Of a DNA stretch of 64,000 bases, positions 17,486 through 26,093 are shown in pieces. The notes below the pieces were generated by a model that was not told where the DNA came from, made no database searches, and saw only the letters and a program-made list of their open reading frames with translations. The stretch is from contig NZ_CP009281.1 of the NCBI RefSeq assembly GCF_000758585.1, forward strand, positions 3,100,001 through 3,164,000. Direction: 5' to 3'. Made by a program: the position numbers and the translations under genes. Position 1 is the first letter of the stretch, and each line of letters starts with the position of its first letter. Source of the stretch: Paenibacillus sp. FSL R5-0345 (GTDB lineage: Bacteria; Bacillota; Bacilli; Paenibacillales; Paenibacillaceae).

Positions 17486-17492
17486 TTGTCAA
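17464..17492 (-). promoter_or_regulatory. sigma-A promoter of the MFS gene
   Basis: Read on the minus strand: TTGACA (17487-17492), a 17-nt spacer, and TAAGAT (17464-17469). This is a near-consensus housekeeping promoter, 51 nt before the MFS start codon. Confidence 0.75.
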
Positions 17493-17499
17493 CAAAATA

Positions 17500-17543
17500 A
17501 TAAAAATAAAAAATGCAGCTCGTTCTCAATAGAGCCCGGCTGC
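17500..17543 (-). terminator. terminator of the MarR gene
   Basis: Read on the minus strand: GCAGC (17539-17543) pairs with GCTGC (17515-17519), with inner CTC/GAG pairing, followed by ATTTTTTATTTTT. It ends the MarR transcript before the MFS promoter, so the two genes are separate units. Confidence 0.7.
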
Positions 17544-17569
17544 CTGTGGTTTCATATCATTATTTAAAT

Positions 17570-18043
17570 TTAATCCGACTTAATATCTATACCCATTTTC
17601 TTTATTTCTTTATCCAAATGCCTATTATACTTCTCGACAAAACTAAGCATACTTTCAAATTGTTCCTCGGTTATTTGCTCAAATACAGCTTTATCCCGCT
17701 CTTGAAACTCTTTGTGCAGATCCTCATGGATTTTATAAATTACTTTTCCTTGCTCAGTAAGCCTAAAATAGATTTCTTTCTTGTTATCCGACTTCTGGTA
17801 GCTTTCGATAAGGCCTTTTTCTATGAGCTTCTTAGTTAATTTACTGATGGCACCGCGAGTCATATAAAAGGACTCCGCAAGTTTTGTCACGTTGGAATCT
17901 ACATTTTTTTCAATGTATTCAATACAATGTACTTCGGAAGATGTATACCCCTTAAGACTTTCTTCCATCTTATCTTTATTAAGCCAAACGATCTTATTAT
18001 ATAGGTCCCTGACACCCATTAGGATCTGTTCTTCCTTGTTCAT
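17570..18043 (-). CDS. MarR family transcriptional regulator
   Basis: 157 residues. The winged helix-turn-helix is visible as NVTKLAESFYMTRGAISKLTKKLIEKGLIES followed by the wing QKSDNKKEIYFRLTEQGK. Such proteins are dimeric repressors relieved by small ligands. It is followed on the same strand by the MFS exporter, the classic MarR/pump pairing. Its own promoter is at 18078-18106. Both control regions share GAAACA-containing inverted motifs, which fits auto- and cross-regulation. Confidence 0.9.
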   Translation of the reverse strand: MNKEEQILMGVRDLYNKIVWLNKDKMEESLKGYTSSEVHCIEYIEKNVDSNVTKLAESFYMTRGAISKLTKKLIEKGLIESYQKSDNKKEIYFRLTEQGKVIYKIHEDLHKEFQERDKAVFEQITEEQFESMLSFVEKYNRHLDKEIKKMGIDIKSD

Positions 18044-18077
18044 GACCTATCCTCCTACCCGTAAGTGCATTAGCAAT

Positions 18078-18106
18078 ATTATATTAAATTTTTGTTTCTG
18101 TTTCAA
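18078..18106 (-). promoter_or_regulatory. sigma-A promoter of the MarR gene
   Basis: Minus strand: TTGAAA (18101-18106), 17-nt spacer, TATAAT (18078-18083). A dyad TTGTT...AACAA spans 18092-18109 over the -35 element and contains GAAACA repeats like those in the MFS operator. Confidence 0.75.
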
Positions 18107-18269
18107 CAATATTAAAGATGAGTAAACATTCTACTGATTGCAGGATTCAAGGTATAATTCGATTGCTAAACGATGAAAAGCGCTGGTGATTTCCAATAAA
18201 AGTAATATCGGACGAGCAATTACAAGACAGTGTCAAAGTATCAATAATAGTTGTTTTGTCATATACCTT

Positions 18270-18283
18270 TGAAAGCGCTTAGA
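18270..18283. promoter_or_regulatory. catabolite-responsive element (cre), CcpA site
   Basis: TGAAAGCGCTTAGA matches the cre consensus TGWAANCGNTNWCA at 13 of 14 positions and is nearly palindromic. It lies 128 nt before the first permease gene, consistent with CcpA-mediated glucose repression of a sugar importer. Confidence 0.7.
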
Positions 18284-18410
18284 TATTAAGATTGGTTCAT
18301 AAGGTCGCAGATCAACGGAAGGAGAGTAGAGGAGAACCAAGGCTGCAAAAAGAGAGAAGGCCATGCAAGCTGATTTAATTATAAGAATCTAGGTTTAGGA
18401 GGACTTACAT

Positions 18411-19379
18411 ATGGCGAACGCAAGCGTCGCACCAGACAAGACATCAAGACCGAATCTGGGCAAGCATCGGACCAGCGGGATAAGACGCTTTTTTAAGCAA
18501 ATAGATCTACAGCTTATGGTATTGCCGGCACTCGTTCTAGTTTTTATTTTTGCTTATATCCCCATGTACGGTATTCTAATCGCTTTTCAAGATTACAAGT
18601 TAGGTAATAGTTTTATTAGCAGTGATTGGGTTGGATTAAAGCATTTTATTTACTTCTTTAATGCTCCTGAATTTGAAGTAGTTATGAAAAATACAATCAT
18701 AATCAGCTTACTGAAGTTCTGTTTTGGATTTCCTGCACCGATTATTTTGGCGTTAATGCTGAACGAAGTTCGTAAAATGTTCTTTAAACGGGTTATTCAG
18801 ACCGTTACATACTTGCCTCACTTTTTATCTTGGGTGGTTATCGGCTCAATGGTTACCTCGATGCTATCCGTAGATAATGGCAGTATAAATATGCTGCTTG
18901 AGAAATTGAGATTTATTGATGAACCGATTAACTTCCTATCTATGACCGAATATTTCTGGGGCATTTTAGTTACAACCAATGTATGGAAGGAAATTGGATT
19001 TGCCTCGATCGTTTACTTAGCTGCCATTGCTGGTATTGATCCGCACTTATACGAAGCTGCTTCGATGGATGGTGCGAGTCGCTTTAAACAGATATATTTA
19101 ATTACGTTGCCTTCCATTATGCCAGTTGTGATCATCTTTATGATTCTGGCTATCGGTAATTTGGTGAATGCAGGATTTGAAGATATTTTGATCCTTGCTT
19201 CCAATCCGGCTCTACGAGAGGTATCAGATTCAGTTGATGTGTATGTTGTACGTGTTGGTATAGATAACTTCAGGTACTCCTATGCGACTGCTATCGGATT
19301 GTTCAAGGCCGTTATCAGTGTGACATTACTTACCTTTGCAAATTTCATTGCCAGAAGAGCAGGAAACAGCTTGTGGTAA
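18411..19379 (+). CDS. carbohydrate ABC transporter permease, LplB-like
   Basis: 322 residues with six membrane helices. The cytoplasmic EAA loop EAASMDGASRFKQIYLITLP near residue 214 contacts the ATPase. IPMYGILIAFQDYKLG near residue 52 is characteristic of the LplB/YteP group of polysaccharide- or oligosaccharide-importing systems. Strong RBS (TTAGGAGG). First gene of an operon with a second permease and a binding lipoprotein. No ATPase is encoded here, so it likely uses a shared MsmX-type ATPase elsewhere; that is family knowledge, not seen. Confidence 0.92.
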   Translation: MANASVAPDKTSRPNLGKHRTSGIRRFFKQIDLQLMVLPALVLVFIFAYIPMYGILIAFQDYKLGNSFISSDWVGLKHFIYFFNAPEFEVVMKNTIIISLLKFCFGFPAPIILALMLNEVRKMFFKRVIQTVTYLPHFLSWVVIGSMVTSMLSVDNGSINMLLEKLRFIDEPINFLSMTEYFWGILVTTNVWKEIGFASIVYLAAIAGIDPHLYEAASMDGASRFKQIYLITLPSIMPVVIIFMILAIGNLVNAGFEDILILASNPALREVSDSVDVYVVRVGIDNFRYSYATAIGLFKAVISVTLLTFANFIARRAGNSLW

Positions 19380-19408
19380 TGAATTACTCAATATAGGGGG
19401 ACTGAACT

Positions 19409-20305
19409 ATGAAACGTACTAACATAGGAGACCGATTGTTCATTGGATTCATATATGTATTCTTGACCTTACTGGCATTCTCCGCGTTTTATCCATTTTG
19501 GAATTCACTTGTGATTTCTTTTAACGAGGGGATGGATACCTCCAAAGGCGGAATTACTTTCTGGGTCCGCGAGTTCACGCTAGAGAATTATAAGATCGTA
19601 TTTGAAGATTCTCGTTTAATGGGTGGATTCGTCATTGCTACATTAAGAACGGTAATTGGTACTGTAACAGCGATATTGGCCACTTCGATATTTGCTTATG
19701 GGATGTCAAAGCGTGAACTTATGGGTCGAAAATATTACATGATTATGTGTATCATTACAATGTATTTCGGTGGGGGACTCATTCCGTCATACATGCTAAT
19801 CAGAAGTTTAGGTCTCTTCAACTCATTTTGGGTGTTTATTATTCCTGCACTTGTCAGTGTATGGAATATGATCATATTCCGGACCTTCTTTCAAGGTCTA
19901 CCGCAAGGCTTGGAGGAGTCAGCAAAGATTGATGGCTGCGGATACTGGGGAACTTTTCTCCGAATCGTACTTCCCTTGTCAGGGCCTGTTATCGCAACAT
20001 TATCGTTGTTCACAGCAGTTAATCACTGGAATGAGTGGTTCGTAGCGAGTATTTACATTACGAAAGAGGAGTTAATGCCGATTCAGACTATCTTGAGACA
20101 GATATTGTTCTCTAATATTGCTTCAGAACAGCTGTCTAATGTAGATGCAAGTTCCATTGCTCATATTAACTCAGCCAAGAAAATAACGTCGAAGTCATTA
20201 ACGATGGCAACGATCATGGTTGCAACCATTCCGATTGTATGTGTATACCCATTCCTACAAAGATTCTTCGTTAAAGGGGTCTTAGTCGGATCATTGAAAG
20301 AGTAG
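19409..20305 (+). CDS. carbohydrate ABC transporter permease, YtcP/LplC-like
   Basis: 298 residues, six membrane helices, EAA loop EESAKIDGCGYWGTFLRIVLP near residue 170 and the usual C-terminal FVKGVLVGSLKE. TLLAFSAFYPFWNSLVISFNEG at the start is typical of the YtcP/LplC group. It begins 29 nt after the first permease and pairs with it to form the membrane channel of the importer. Confidence 0.92.
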   Translation: MKRTNIGDRLFIGFIYVFLTLLAFSAFYPFWNSLVISFNEGMDTSKGGITFWVREFTLENYKIVFEDSRLMGGFVIATLRTVIGTVTAILATSIFAYGMSKRELMGRKYYMIMCIITMYFGGGLIPSYMLIRSLGLFNSFWVFIIPALVSVWNMIIFRTFFQGLPQGLEESAKIDGCGYWGTFLRIVLPLSGPVIATLSLFTAVNHWNEWFVASIYITKEELMPIQTILRQILFSNIASEQLSNVDASSIAHINSAKKITSKSLTMATIMVATIPIVCVYPFLQRFFVKGVLVGSLKE

Positions 20306-20377
20306 GATGATAGAATGAGATGGGGTTTAGAGCATATTGCTTTGAACATAGATTACAAATTGAAAGGGGAAAATACA

Positions 20378-22063
20378 TTGAAGACTAAGAGAAAGATGCT
20401 TCTCGGAACGTTGTCTACCTTGCTATTATCGACTGTGGTGGCGGGTTGTAGTGGCAACAATTCAAGCGCTCCAGCTGCAACTGCTGAACCAGCGAAAGAA
20501 GGAGGAACAGCGGTTAACACAGCAACTGAAGCTCCAGCGGCTGATTTGTATGAGTTAGGGAAAGAACCGCTTGAAGTATCCTTCTACGGAAACTACGGCT
20601 GGTATCAAATGCCGAAATGGGGCAAGGATGCCGCTTCTAAATGGATTTTAGATAATTTGAAAATCAATGTCACTGGTATTAGCTCCGGTGGTAATAATGC
20701 TCAAAAACTGCAAACAATGATTGTGGGTAACGAGCTGCCGGATATTGTGTGGACTGAGAAAGGTGCTGACGTAGAACGTCTTCGTCAAGCAGATATGCTA
20801 GTTCCTTTGGATGAATACATTGATAAATATCCAAACTTTAAAAAATACTTAACAGCTGGACATTTGGAATTGCTTCGTTCTCCTGATGGAAAAATCTATC
20901 AGCTGCCGAATTATTATACAACACAGCCTAACGGAAATGCCGGTTATGCGATCAATAAGAAAATTTACAAAGAACTCGGTTCTCCTAAGCTAGAGACTAC
21001 GGATGATTTGTATGCTTACTTAAATGCTGTTAAAGCGAAGTTCCCAGATGTTATTCCGTTTGAGACTGGCTTAGCGAAAGATGGTAACGGTATTGACCAG
21101 TTGTTCTCCTCGTTTAAAGAGAATAACCTTTCGTATACTAGAATATACGCTGTACCTGATGGCGACAAAATGGCTTCCATTTACAAAGATGAAGGGTTCC
21201 GTGAGTCCGTTGTCTTTGGTGCTAAATTAATGCGTGAGAAGCTTATGACACAGGATGCGAATACCCAAACAGAAGACCAAATTAGAGAGAAAGCGATGAA
21301 TGGCAAGTTCGCTGTGATTGCGACATTCGATCCGATGAAGTTGCTCGCTACTGCTGATGAAGAGATGAAGAAGAAAAATCCGGAAGATGGTTATATGTTT
21401 ATTAAACCAATCTACAAACCGGGCTTGGATCAAAGTAAGATTACTCCGGGAACGTACAATCAGCTAGGCTGGAACGTTGCTACAATTACTAAAAACGCTA
21501 AAAATCCAGAAGCTGTATTCGCTATGCTTGACTGGATGACAGGTCCAGAAGGTTCTATGGTTCTGAACTGGGGTCCTCCAGGACCAGACGCTTACTGGGA
21601 TGGCTTTGAAGCAGATGGACTTACTCCTAAATTTAATAAAGATAAATATCTAAATGAGCCAGAAGAATTATCTGAAATTAGCGGTAAGGCTGGTGACTTG
21701 GTTTGGGTAGGAAACACAGTTTTCTTGGATAATACGAAGAAAATGATGTTGCAAACCCTTCCAGCTGATAAAATCGACTTTAGTAACCGTTGGCAGATGG
21801 AAGTAACGTGGGCTTCACAAGGCGACTTTACGGAGTTCCTAAATTGGGATCCGGCTCCCGACAGTGAAGAAGGTATTATCAGACAAAGTGTCAGAGATAT
21901 CTGGTTAACTGCTAGAGCGAAATCAATGTATGCGAAAACTGATGCAGAAGCATTAGCAATTCTTGATAAAGCGCACGATGATTCCATGAAGGTTGGTTAT
22001 GAGAAATTCCTTGATTATGTTACAAAAGTATGGACTGAAAACAAGAAAGCTTTAGGAAAATAA
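20378..22063 (+). CDS. carbohydrate ABC transporter substrate-binding lipoprotein
   Basis: The frame opens at 20315, but the TTG at 20378 has an AAGGGG site 7 nt upstream and gives a proper lipoprotein signal, ending in STVVAGC with the lipidation cysteine near residue 24. The 561-residue protein then has an acidic/Ala linker and a large type-I/II solute-binding domain of the YtcQ/LplA group (VTGISSGGNNAQKLQTMIVGNELPDIVW near residue 90). It captures an oligosaccharide outside the membrane and delivers it to the two permeases. Long extracellular SBPs of this size usually serve polysaccharide fragments. The ligand is unknown. A terminator follows. Confidence 0.9.
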   Translation: MKTKRKMLLGTLSTLLLSTVVAGCSGNNSSAPAATAEPAKEGGTAVNTATEAPAADLYELGKEPLEVSFYGNYGWYQMPKWGKDAASKWILDNLKINVTGISSGGNNAQKLQTMIVGNELPDIVWTEKGADVERLRQADMLVPLDEYIDKYPNFKKYLTAGHLELLRSPDGKIYQLPNYYTTQPNGNAGYAINKKIYKELGSPKLETTDDLYAYLNAVKAKFPDVIPFETGLAKDGNGIDQLFSSFKENNLSYTRIYAVPDGDKMASIYKDEGFRESVVFGAKLMREKLMTQDANTQTEDQIREKAMNGKFAVIATFDPMKLLATADEEMKKKNPEDGYMFIKPIYKPGLDQSKITPGTYNQLGWNVATITKNAKNPEAVFAMLDWMTGPEGSMVLNWGPPGPDAYWDGFEADGLTPKFNKDKYLNEPEELSEISGKAGDLVWVGNTVFLDNTKKMMLQTLPADKIDFSNRWQMEVTWASQGDFTEFLNWDPAPDSEEGIIRQSVRDIWLTARAKSMYAKTDAEALAILDKAHDDSMKVGYEKFLDYVTKVWTENKKALGK

Positions 22064-22075
22064 TCATTAGTAATG

Positions 22076-22108
22076 CGAAGGTTTGCTACTAGGCAAGCCT
22101 TCGTTTTT
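22076..22108 (+). terminator. terminator of the importer operon
   Basis: CGAAGG-TTGC (22076-22086) pairs with GCAA-CCTTCG (22093-22103), with one internal mismatch, followed by TTTTT. It separates the importer from the two-component genes. Confidence 0.88.
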
Positions 22109-22241
22109 ACGTTCGATTCTGATGACTCCTTGTTTATGAGCTGATAGACAAATTAATGAATGGTATACTGGAAAAGAGTAATGGTAGAATTTACAGGATT
22201 TTCAGGGATAGATTTAAGGCATTTCAAAGGGGGACTTGTTG

Positions 22242-23828
22242 ATGTACAACGTATTATTAGTAGATGATGAGATGCTTGATTTAGAAGGTATGAGACAATT
22301 CATTCCTTGGGATGAGCTTGGTATGGAAGTTGTGGAGGCAGCAAATAACGCGTTTACCGCATGCGATATTTTAGATCAGCATGTGATTGATATTATCGTT
22401 AGTGATGTGAATATGCCGAATATGTCGGGTCTAGAGCTGGCCCGGATTGCCATAGAGAAGAAAAAGGATATACGCGTGATATTTGTAAGCGGTTACCAAG
22501 ATTTCAGCTATGTGAAGCAAGCATTGTCACTAAAGGCGTATAGCTACGTCCTTAAGCCAATGGATGACAGCGAACTCATTGCTGCACTTCAGAAAGTAAG
22601 GCAAGATTTAGACGATGAACGAAAACGTCGTGACGTCGAAGAAGCCTATCAGCATATGATTCCAATGGCCAAAAATGATTTGTTGATACGCTTGTTTGAA
22701 GGAGAATGGGAAGGGGATGAGAAGAGCCAGGCCGGAATGTTGTCACTTGTAAAGTCATACGGTCTGGATCAGCTGAATTGGCCTGTTCGTGTAGCTGTCC
22801 TGGAGCTGGACTATTTTAATTGGCTTCAAGGACAGGATAATCTAACTAAACATCAAATGGCCAAGGACTTCCTTTATGAAGTAAATAGAATAGGTCAGAA
22901 GCATGGTATGCCACATTGCTACAAGGTATCGTCTTACCGGATTGCATTATTGATTAACGAACAGGAAATGGGAAATTTCACTGAGGATATTTTCGCCTCG
23001 ATTCGTGCGAAGTTTCCAGTCACAATGACTGTGGGTGTTGGGAAACCAACATTTTCTATGGAACAGGTCCACATCTCCTATCGACAAGCTATGGAGGCTG
23101 TGGACGGAAAAATGTTCATTGGCAAAGGCAAACTTATTATGTATGAAACGGTTAGCAGCGAACCTGGGATGATTGACGCTCGTATGTTAGATACCCGCAT
23201 GGATACGCTGTTTAAAGCAATGAAAGAGTATGAGTTAGTTCTTATTTATGATGAGATTGACAAACTGTTCCGCTCAGTAAGTAGTTTGAGATCCAAATTC
23301 ACTATTCATAATCTGGCCATGTATATCATATGGAAGCTGGATCAGCAATTAAAGGATGTTAACGAGGATTTATTTGAAATATTAGGGATGGAGATACATA
23401 GCTTAGATGTTCTACACCAATTCGATACGATCAGTGATATTCGCTCCTGGCTCGTACTTAAAACATTTGAAATCTCAGAGTATCTCCGTAGCAAATCTGA
23501 TTCTGTGAACCATAAACTCATTAGAGAGATTATCCAATTGATGCAGGACAGAATGAGCGATAACTTTACGCTTAAAGATATAGCGCAGCAGTTCTCTTTC
23601 TCGCCTAACTATTTGGGTTATCTATTCAAAGAGGAAACTGGGAAAACGTTTAGTGAAGTACTCACACAGCTTCGAATGGATCAAGCCGGCAAGCTTTTAA
23701 AAGATCCAACGTGTAAAATCTATGAAATCGCTAGCAAAGTAGGCTATCGTTATCTCCCTTATTTCAGCAGACAGTTCAAAGAGGCTTATGGTATGACACC
23801 TATGGAGTATCGTAAGCGCGACAAGTGA
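22242..23828 (+). CDS. response regulator, YesN-like (receiver plus AraC output)
   Basis: Start is the ATG at 22242 with AGGGGG 8 nt upstream (a TTG two codons earlier is too close); 528 residues. The N-terminal receiver has VDDE near residue 7, the phosphoacceptor Asp55 in IVSDVNMPN and Lys near 105 (VLKPMDD). The middle region is the YesN-type linker. The C-terminal ~100 residues are an AraC DNA-binding domain (LKDIAQQFSFSPNYLGYLFKEE, then IYEIASKVGYRYLPYFSRQFKEAYGMTPMEYRK). It is 16 nt before its kinase and lies downstream of a carbohydrate importer, which it probably activates. Confidence 0.93.
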   Translation: MYNVLLVDDEMLDLEGMRQFIPWDELGMEVVEAANNAFTACDILDQHVIDIIVSDVNMPNMSGLELARIAIEKKKDIRVIFVSGYQDFSYVKQALSLKAYSYVLKPMDDSELIAALQKVRQDLDDERKRRDVEEAYQHMIPMAKNDLLIRLFEGEWEGDEKSQAGMLSLVKSYGLDQLNWPVRVAVLELDYFNWLQGQDNLTKHQMAKDFLYEVNRIGQKHGMPHCYKVSSYRIALLINEQEMGNFTEDIFASIRAKFPVTMTVGVGKPTFSMEQVHISYRQAMEAVDGKMFIGKGKLIMYETVSSEPGMIDARMLDTRMDTLFKAMKEYELVLIYDEIDKLFRSVSSLRSKFTIHNLAMYIIWKLDQQLKDVNEDLFEILGMEIHSLDVLHQFDTISDIRSWLVLKTFEISEYLRSKSDSVNHKLIREIIQLMQDRMSDNFTLKDIAQQFSFSPNYLGYLFKEETGKTFSEVLTQLRMDQAGKLLKDPTCKIYEIASKVGYRYLPYFSRQFKEAYGMTPMEYRKRDK

Positions 23829-23844
23829 TGGGGGATGATGTTCT

Positions 23845-25593
23845 GTGAAAAAGCGAAGTAAACATAAGTATGTGCCGATTGGCTATAAGTTAATGCTGAC
23901 GTATATGTTTTTTATTATTATTCCTATTTCCCTAATCGGGTTCGTCTCGCACTCCATGTATAATGATTCATTACGCGAGCATATCAATACGAATATTAAA
24001 GGAACGTTATTACAGATTCGTGACAACATTGATTATAAAATGGACGAAGTCACTCGAATATCAACACAATTATACAGTGATTTTGATTTCTATCGAAATC
24101 TTCGGAGTTATGAGGAAGGCTGGGAAAATTACGACCGGATGTCTAAGAAGGTATTGCCGAAGCTTGACGTAGCTATTCAATCTACAGGTGTGAAGATTGG
24201 GATGTCGCTATTCTTAAAGAATGAATCGATCCCTGAGATCTATTCGAATTCACTTGAGGGCTATCTTGATAATAGCAGCTTTTATCATCTCTACCACATG
24301 AAACGGATTGAAGGGAAATCGTGGTATTATGATTTTCCAGCTGAAAAATACGCTGAAACTATGAAATGGTGGCAGATCGAGAGCGATGTAGAGAATAATC
24401 GCATCTCGTTGCTCCGCAGACTAATTGATACATACGAACCTCTTAAGCCTAAAGAGATTGGATTCCTACGGATTAATGTAAGGATTCCTGATCTATTTGA
24501 CAGTGTCAATTATACGAAGATTGGAAAAGGAAGTAATTTAATTATTAAGAACGAGTTTGGAAGAACAATGTATCAATCGGGTGAATTACCGGAGAACTAT
24601 ACCAATGAAGCCGAGCTGAATAAGGATTACCTGACGATTAAAGAAACCATTATGGTTGCTAACCAAGCATGGCAATTAATCGCACTTGTTCCAATTGCTA
24701 TCCTTGAAAAGGATGCAATGAAGGTACGTTTGTTTATTATTTTAATGTGTCTCATATGTTGTGTGGTCTTTAGCTTCGTGGGCATATTTATCTCCCGTTA
24801 TTTTTCAATACGGATTAATAAGTTTGTATATGTGCTTAATGCCTATCGGGAAGGTGATCTTCACAAACGTATTAAATATCGAGGGAAGGACGAATTCTCT
24901 CAGATAGCAACTGCGTTAAATGATATGGGTGAAAATATTGATATGTTGATTAAAGAGGTGTATCTGACGCAGCTCCAGAAGAAGGAAGCAGAGCTTGAGA
25001 TTCTGCAATCGCAAATCAATCCGCACTTCTTGTATAATACTTTATCATCTATTGTTCAGTTAGCTAAATTTGGTCAAAATGAGAAGCTACAGAAGATGGT
25101 ACTGGAATTAGCGAAGTTTTACCGCCTAACGCTTAATGAAGGTCGTACGATGATTCCGGTTCCAACGGAAATTGAGCAGGCGAATGCCTACTTAGAAATT
25201 CAGAAAATTAAATACGGTGACCGCTTAGAGGTCATGTTTGATTTTGATACAGAGATTTGGCCTTATGAGACCATTAAACTGATTCTACAACCCTTTATAG
25301 AGAACGTGCTCAAGCATGCTTGGTGTGGCGATCACATTCATATACGAATTGTTGGTCGGAAGGAAGGCGATCATATCCTGTTCCGCATCATTGACGATGG
25401 GATAGGCATCAGACAGGAACGTATCGATCAGATTTTTGATTCGAAGGGTCACACGAACACAGGTTACGGGGTTCGTAATGTGGATCAACGCATTAAACTG
25501 CAATATGGACCAGAGTATGGCGTTACAATTTTTAGTCGTGTTGGAATTGGCACTTCAGTTCAGATTCGGATTCCTGCTAAAAAAAGAAAGTAA
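23845..25593 (+). CDS. sensor histidine kinase, YesM-like
   Basis: 582 residues, GTG start. Membrane helices at about residues 15-35 and 292-315 flank an extracellular sensor of about 250 residues. A HAMP linker follows, then the His_kinase domain with the phosphoacceptor His394 in QINPHFLYNTLSS, and an ATPase domain with LILQPFIENVLKHAW (N box), DDGIGI (G1) and GYGVRNVDQRI (G2). This is the YesM/LytS-type kinase class. Paired with the YesN-like regulator, it likely senses an extracellular sugar taken up by the neighbouring importer; that link is inference from position. Confidence 0.93.
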   Translation: MKKRSKHKYVPIGYKLMLTYMFFIIIPISLIGFVSHSMYNDSLREHINTNIKGTLLQIRDNIDYKMDEVTRISTQLYSDFDFYRNLRSYEEGWENYDRMSKKVLPKLDVAIQSTGVKIGMSLFLKNESIPEIYSNSLEGYLDNSSFYHLYHMKRIEGKSWYYDFPAEKYAETMKWWQIESDVENNRISLLRRLIDTYEPLKPKEIGFLRINVRIPDLFDSVNYTKIGKGSNLIIKNEFGRTMYQSGELPENYTNEAELNKDYLTIKETIMVANQAWQLIALVPIAILEKDAMKVRLFIILMCLICCVVFSFVGIFISRYFSIRINKFVYVLNAYREGDLHKRIKYRGKDEFSQIATALNDMGENIDMLIKEVYLTQLQKKEAELEILQSQINPHFLYNTLSSIVQLAKFGQNEKLQKMVLELAKFYRLTLNEGRTMIPVPTEIEQANAYLEIQKIKYGDRLEVMFDFDTEIWPYETIKLILQPFIENVLKHAWCGDHIHIRIVGRKEGDHILFRIIDDGIGIRQERIDQIFDSKGHTNTGYGVRNVDQRIKLQYGPEYGVTIFSRVGIGTSVQIRIPAKKRK

Positions 25594-25618
25594 GCAGTAT
25601 TGCAGTTATGATATAGAG

Positions 25619-25664
25619 AAGGGGTCATTAAGCTAGTTATCGCTAGCTTAATGACCCCTTTGAT
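25619..25664. terminator. perfect 18-bp hairpin, bidirectional terminator
   Basis: AAGGGGTCATTAAGCTAG (25619-25636) and CTAGCTTAATGACCCCTT (25643-25660) pair perfectly around a TTATCG loop. It lies between convergent genes. The tail is AT-rich but the U-run is short (CCCCTTTGATTG), so it may also stabilise 3' ends. Confidence 0.8.
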
Positions 25665-25678
25665 TGTTCAAGTGAAAG

Positions 25679-25885
25679 TTAGAAACCTTTGTATTGAGGT
25701 TCTTCTGACTCTAATTCGGTTACCCGATTTTCAACCTGTGTAACGATTTGTTGCGTTTGCTCAGCTGCATTTGTGAATAAAGTCTTTGCACTTTCGTTTT
25801 GTGTTTCAAGTGCAAATTGCTCCAAGCTCGCTTGAGCGCCTTTTAAAGAAGATAAACATGTTTTAACTTGTGAGGCTACTGTCAT
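25679..25885 (-). CDS. DUF1657 domain protein, spore-associated
   Basis: 68 residues: TVASQVKTCLSSLKGAQASL and LETQNESAKTLFTNAAEQTQ show the heptad-like pattern of DUF1657 (two amphipathic helices). The family occurs in spore-formers, notably beside spoVA and YetF-type genes. Strong AGGAGAG ribosome binding site. It is close to, and divergent from, a YetF-type gene whose C-terminus carries a related helical domain. A possible sigma-G promoter is at 25929-25958. Confidence 0.85.
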   Translation of the reverse strand: MTVASQVKTCLSSLKGAQASLEQFALETQNESAKTLFTNAAEQTQQIVTQVENRVTELESEEPQYKGF

Positions 25886-25928
25886 TAGGTTTCTCTCCTC
25901 TGTTTTAAGTTTCTAGCATAACGTTTCC

Positions 25929-25958
25929 TATTGTCCTCAACCGTTACTTTAGTTATGC
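25929..25958 (-). promoter_or_regulatory. candidate sigma-G-like promoter of the DUF1657 gene
   Basis: Minus strand: GCATA (25954-25958), 18-nt spacer, GACAATA (25929-25935). The -35 fits the sigma-G pattern GNATA well; the -10 keeps only the central A and final TA of CATNNTA. Suggestive only. Confidence 0.3.
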
Positions 25959-26093
25959 AGGCAAAAAATAGAAGCTTAATACGTTAACCGATTTCCATAA
26001 ATAAGTAGTCTAATTCAGGATTGAATGGACCTTTTTTGACAAATAATGAGTGTTACTAAACAAGTGTTGATTTAAAAAAGGAGGAAAATTGTG

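Larger units (their letters stand above)
18044..18410. other. intergenic control region, MarR gene versus carbohydrate importer
   Basis: This 367-nt gap has no gene I can support. Its left part holds the MarR promoter and a GAAACA-type dyad. The right part is the leader of the importer operon with a cre site (18270-18283) and a strong TTAGGAGG ribosome binding site at about 18399. I cannot fix the importer's -35/-10 hexamers with confidence. Confidence 0.6.

Noticed and set aside
17513..17839. 108-codon plus-strand frame opposite the MarR gene
   Set aside because: It runs antisense to a well-recognised MarR gene and through that gene's terminator; no ribosome binding site.
18172..18188. Second cre-like sequence TGAAAAGCGCTGG before the importer
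   Set aside because: It contains AAGCGCT but has an extra base in the left arm and no matching right arm, unlike the site at 18270.
26022..26059. Sigma-G or sigma-A promoter for the 2Duf-like gene
   Set aside because: TTGACA at 26036 and TTACTAA at 26053 do not have usable spacing, and no GNATA-N17/18-CATNNTA pair was found.
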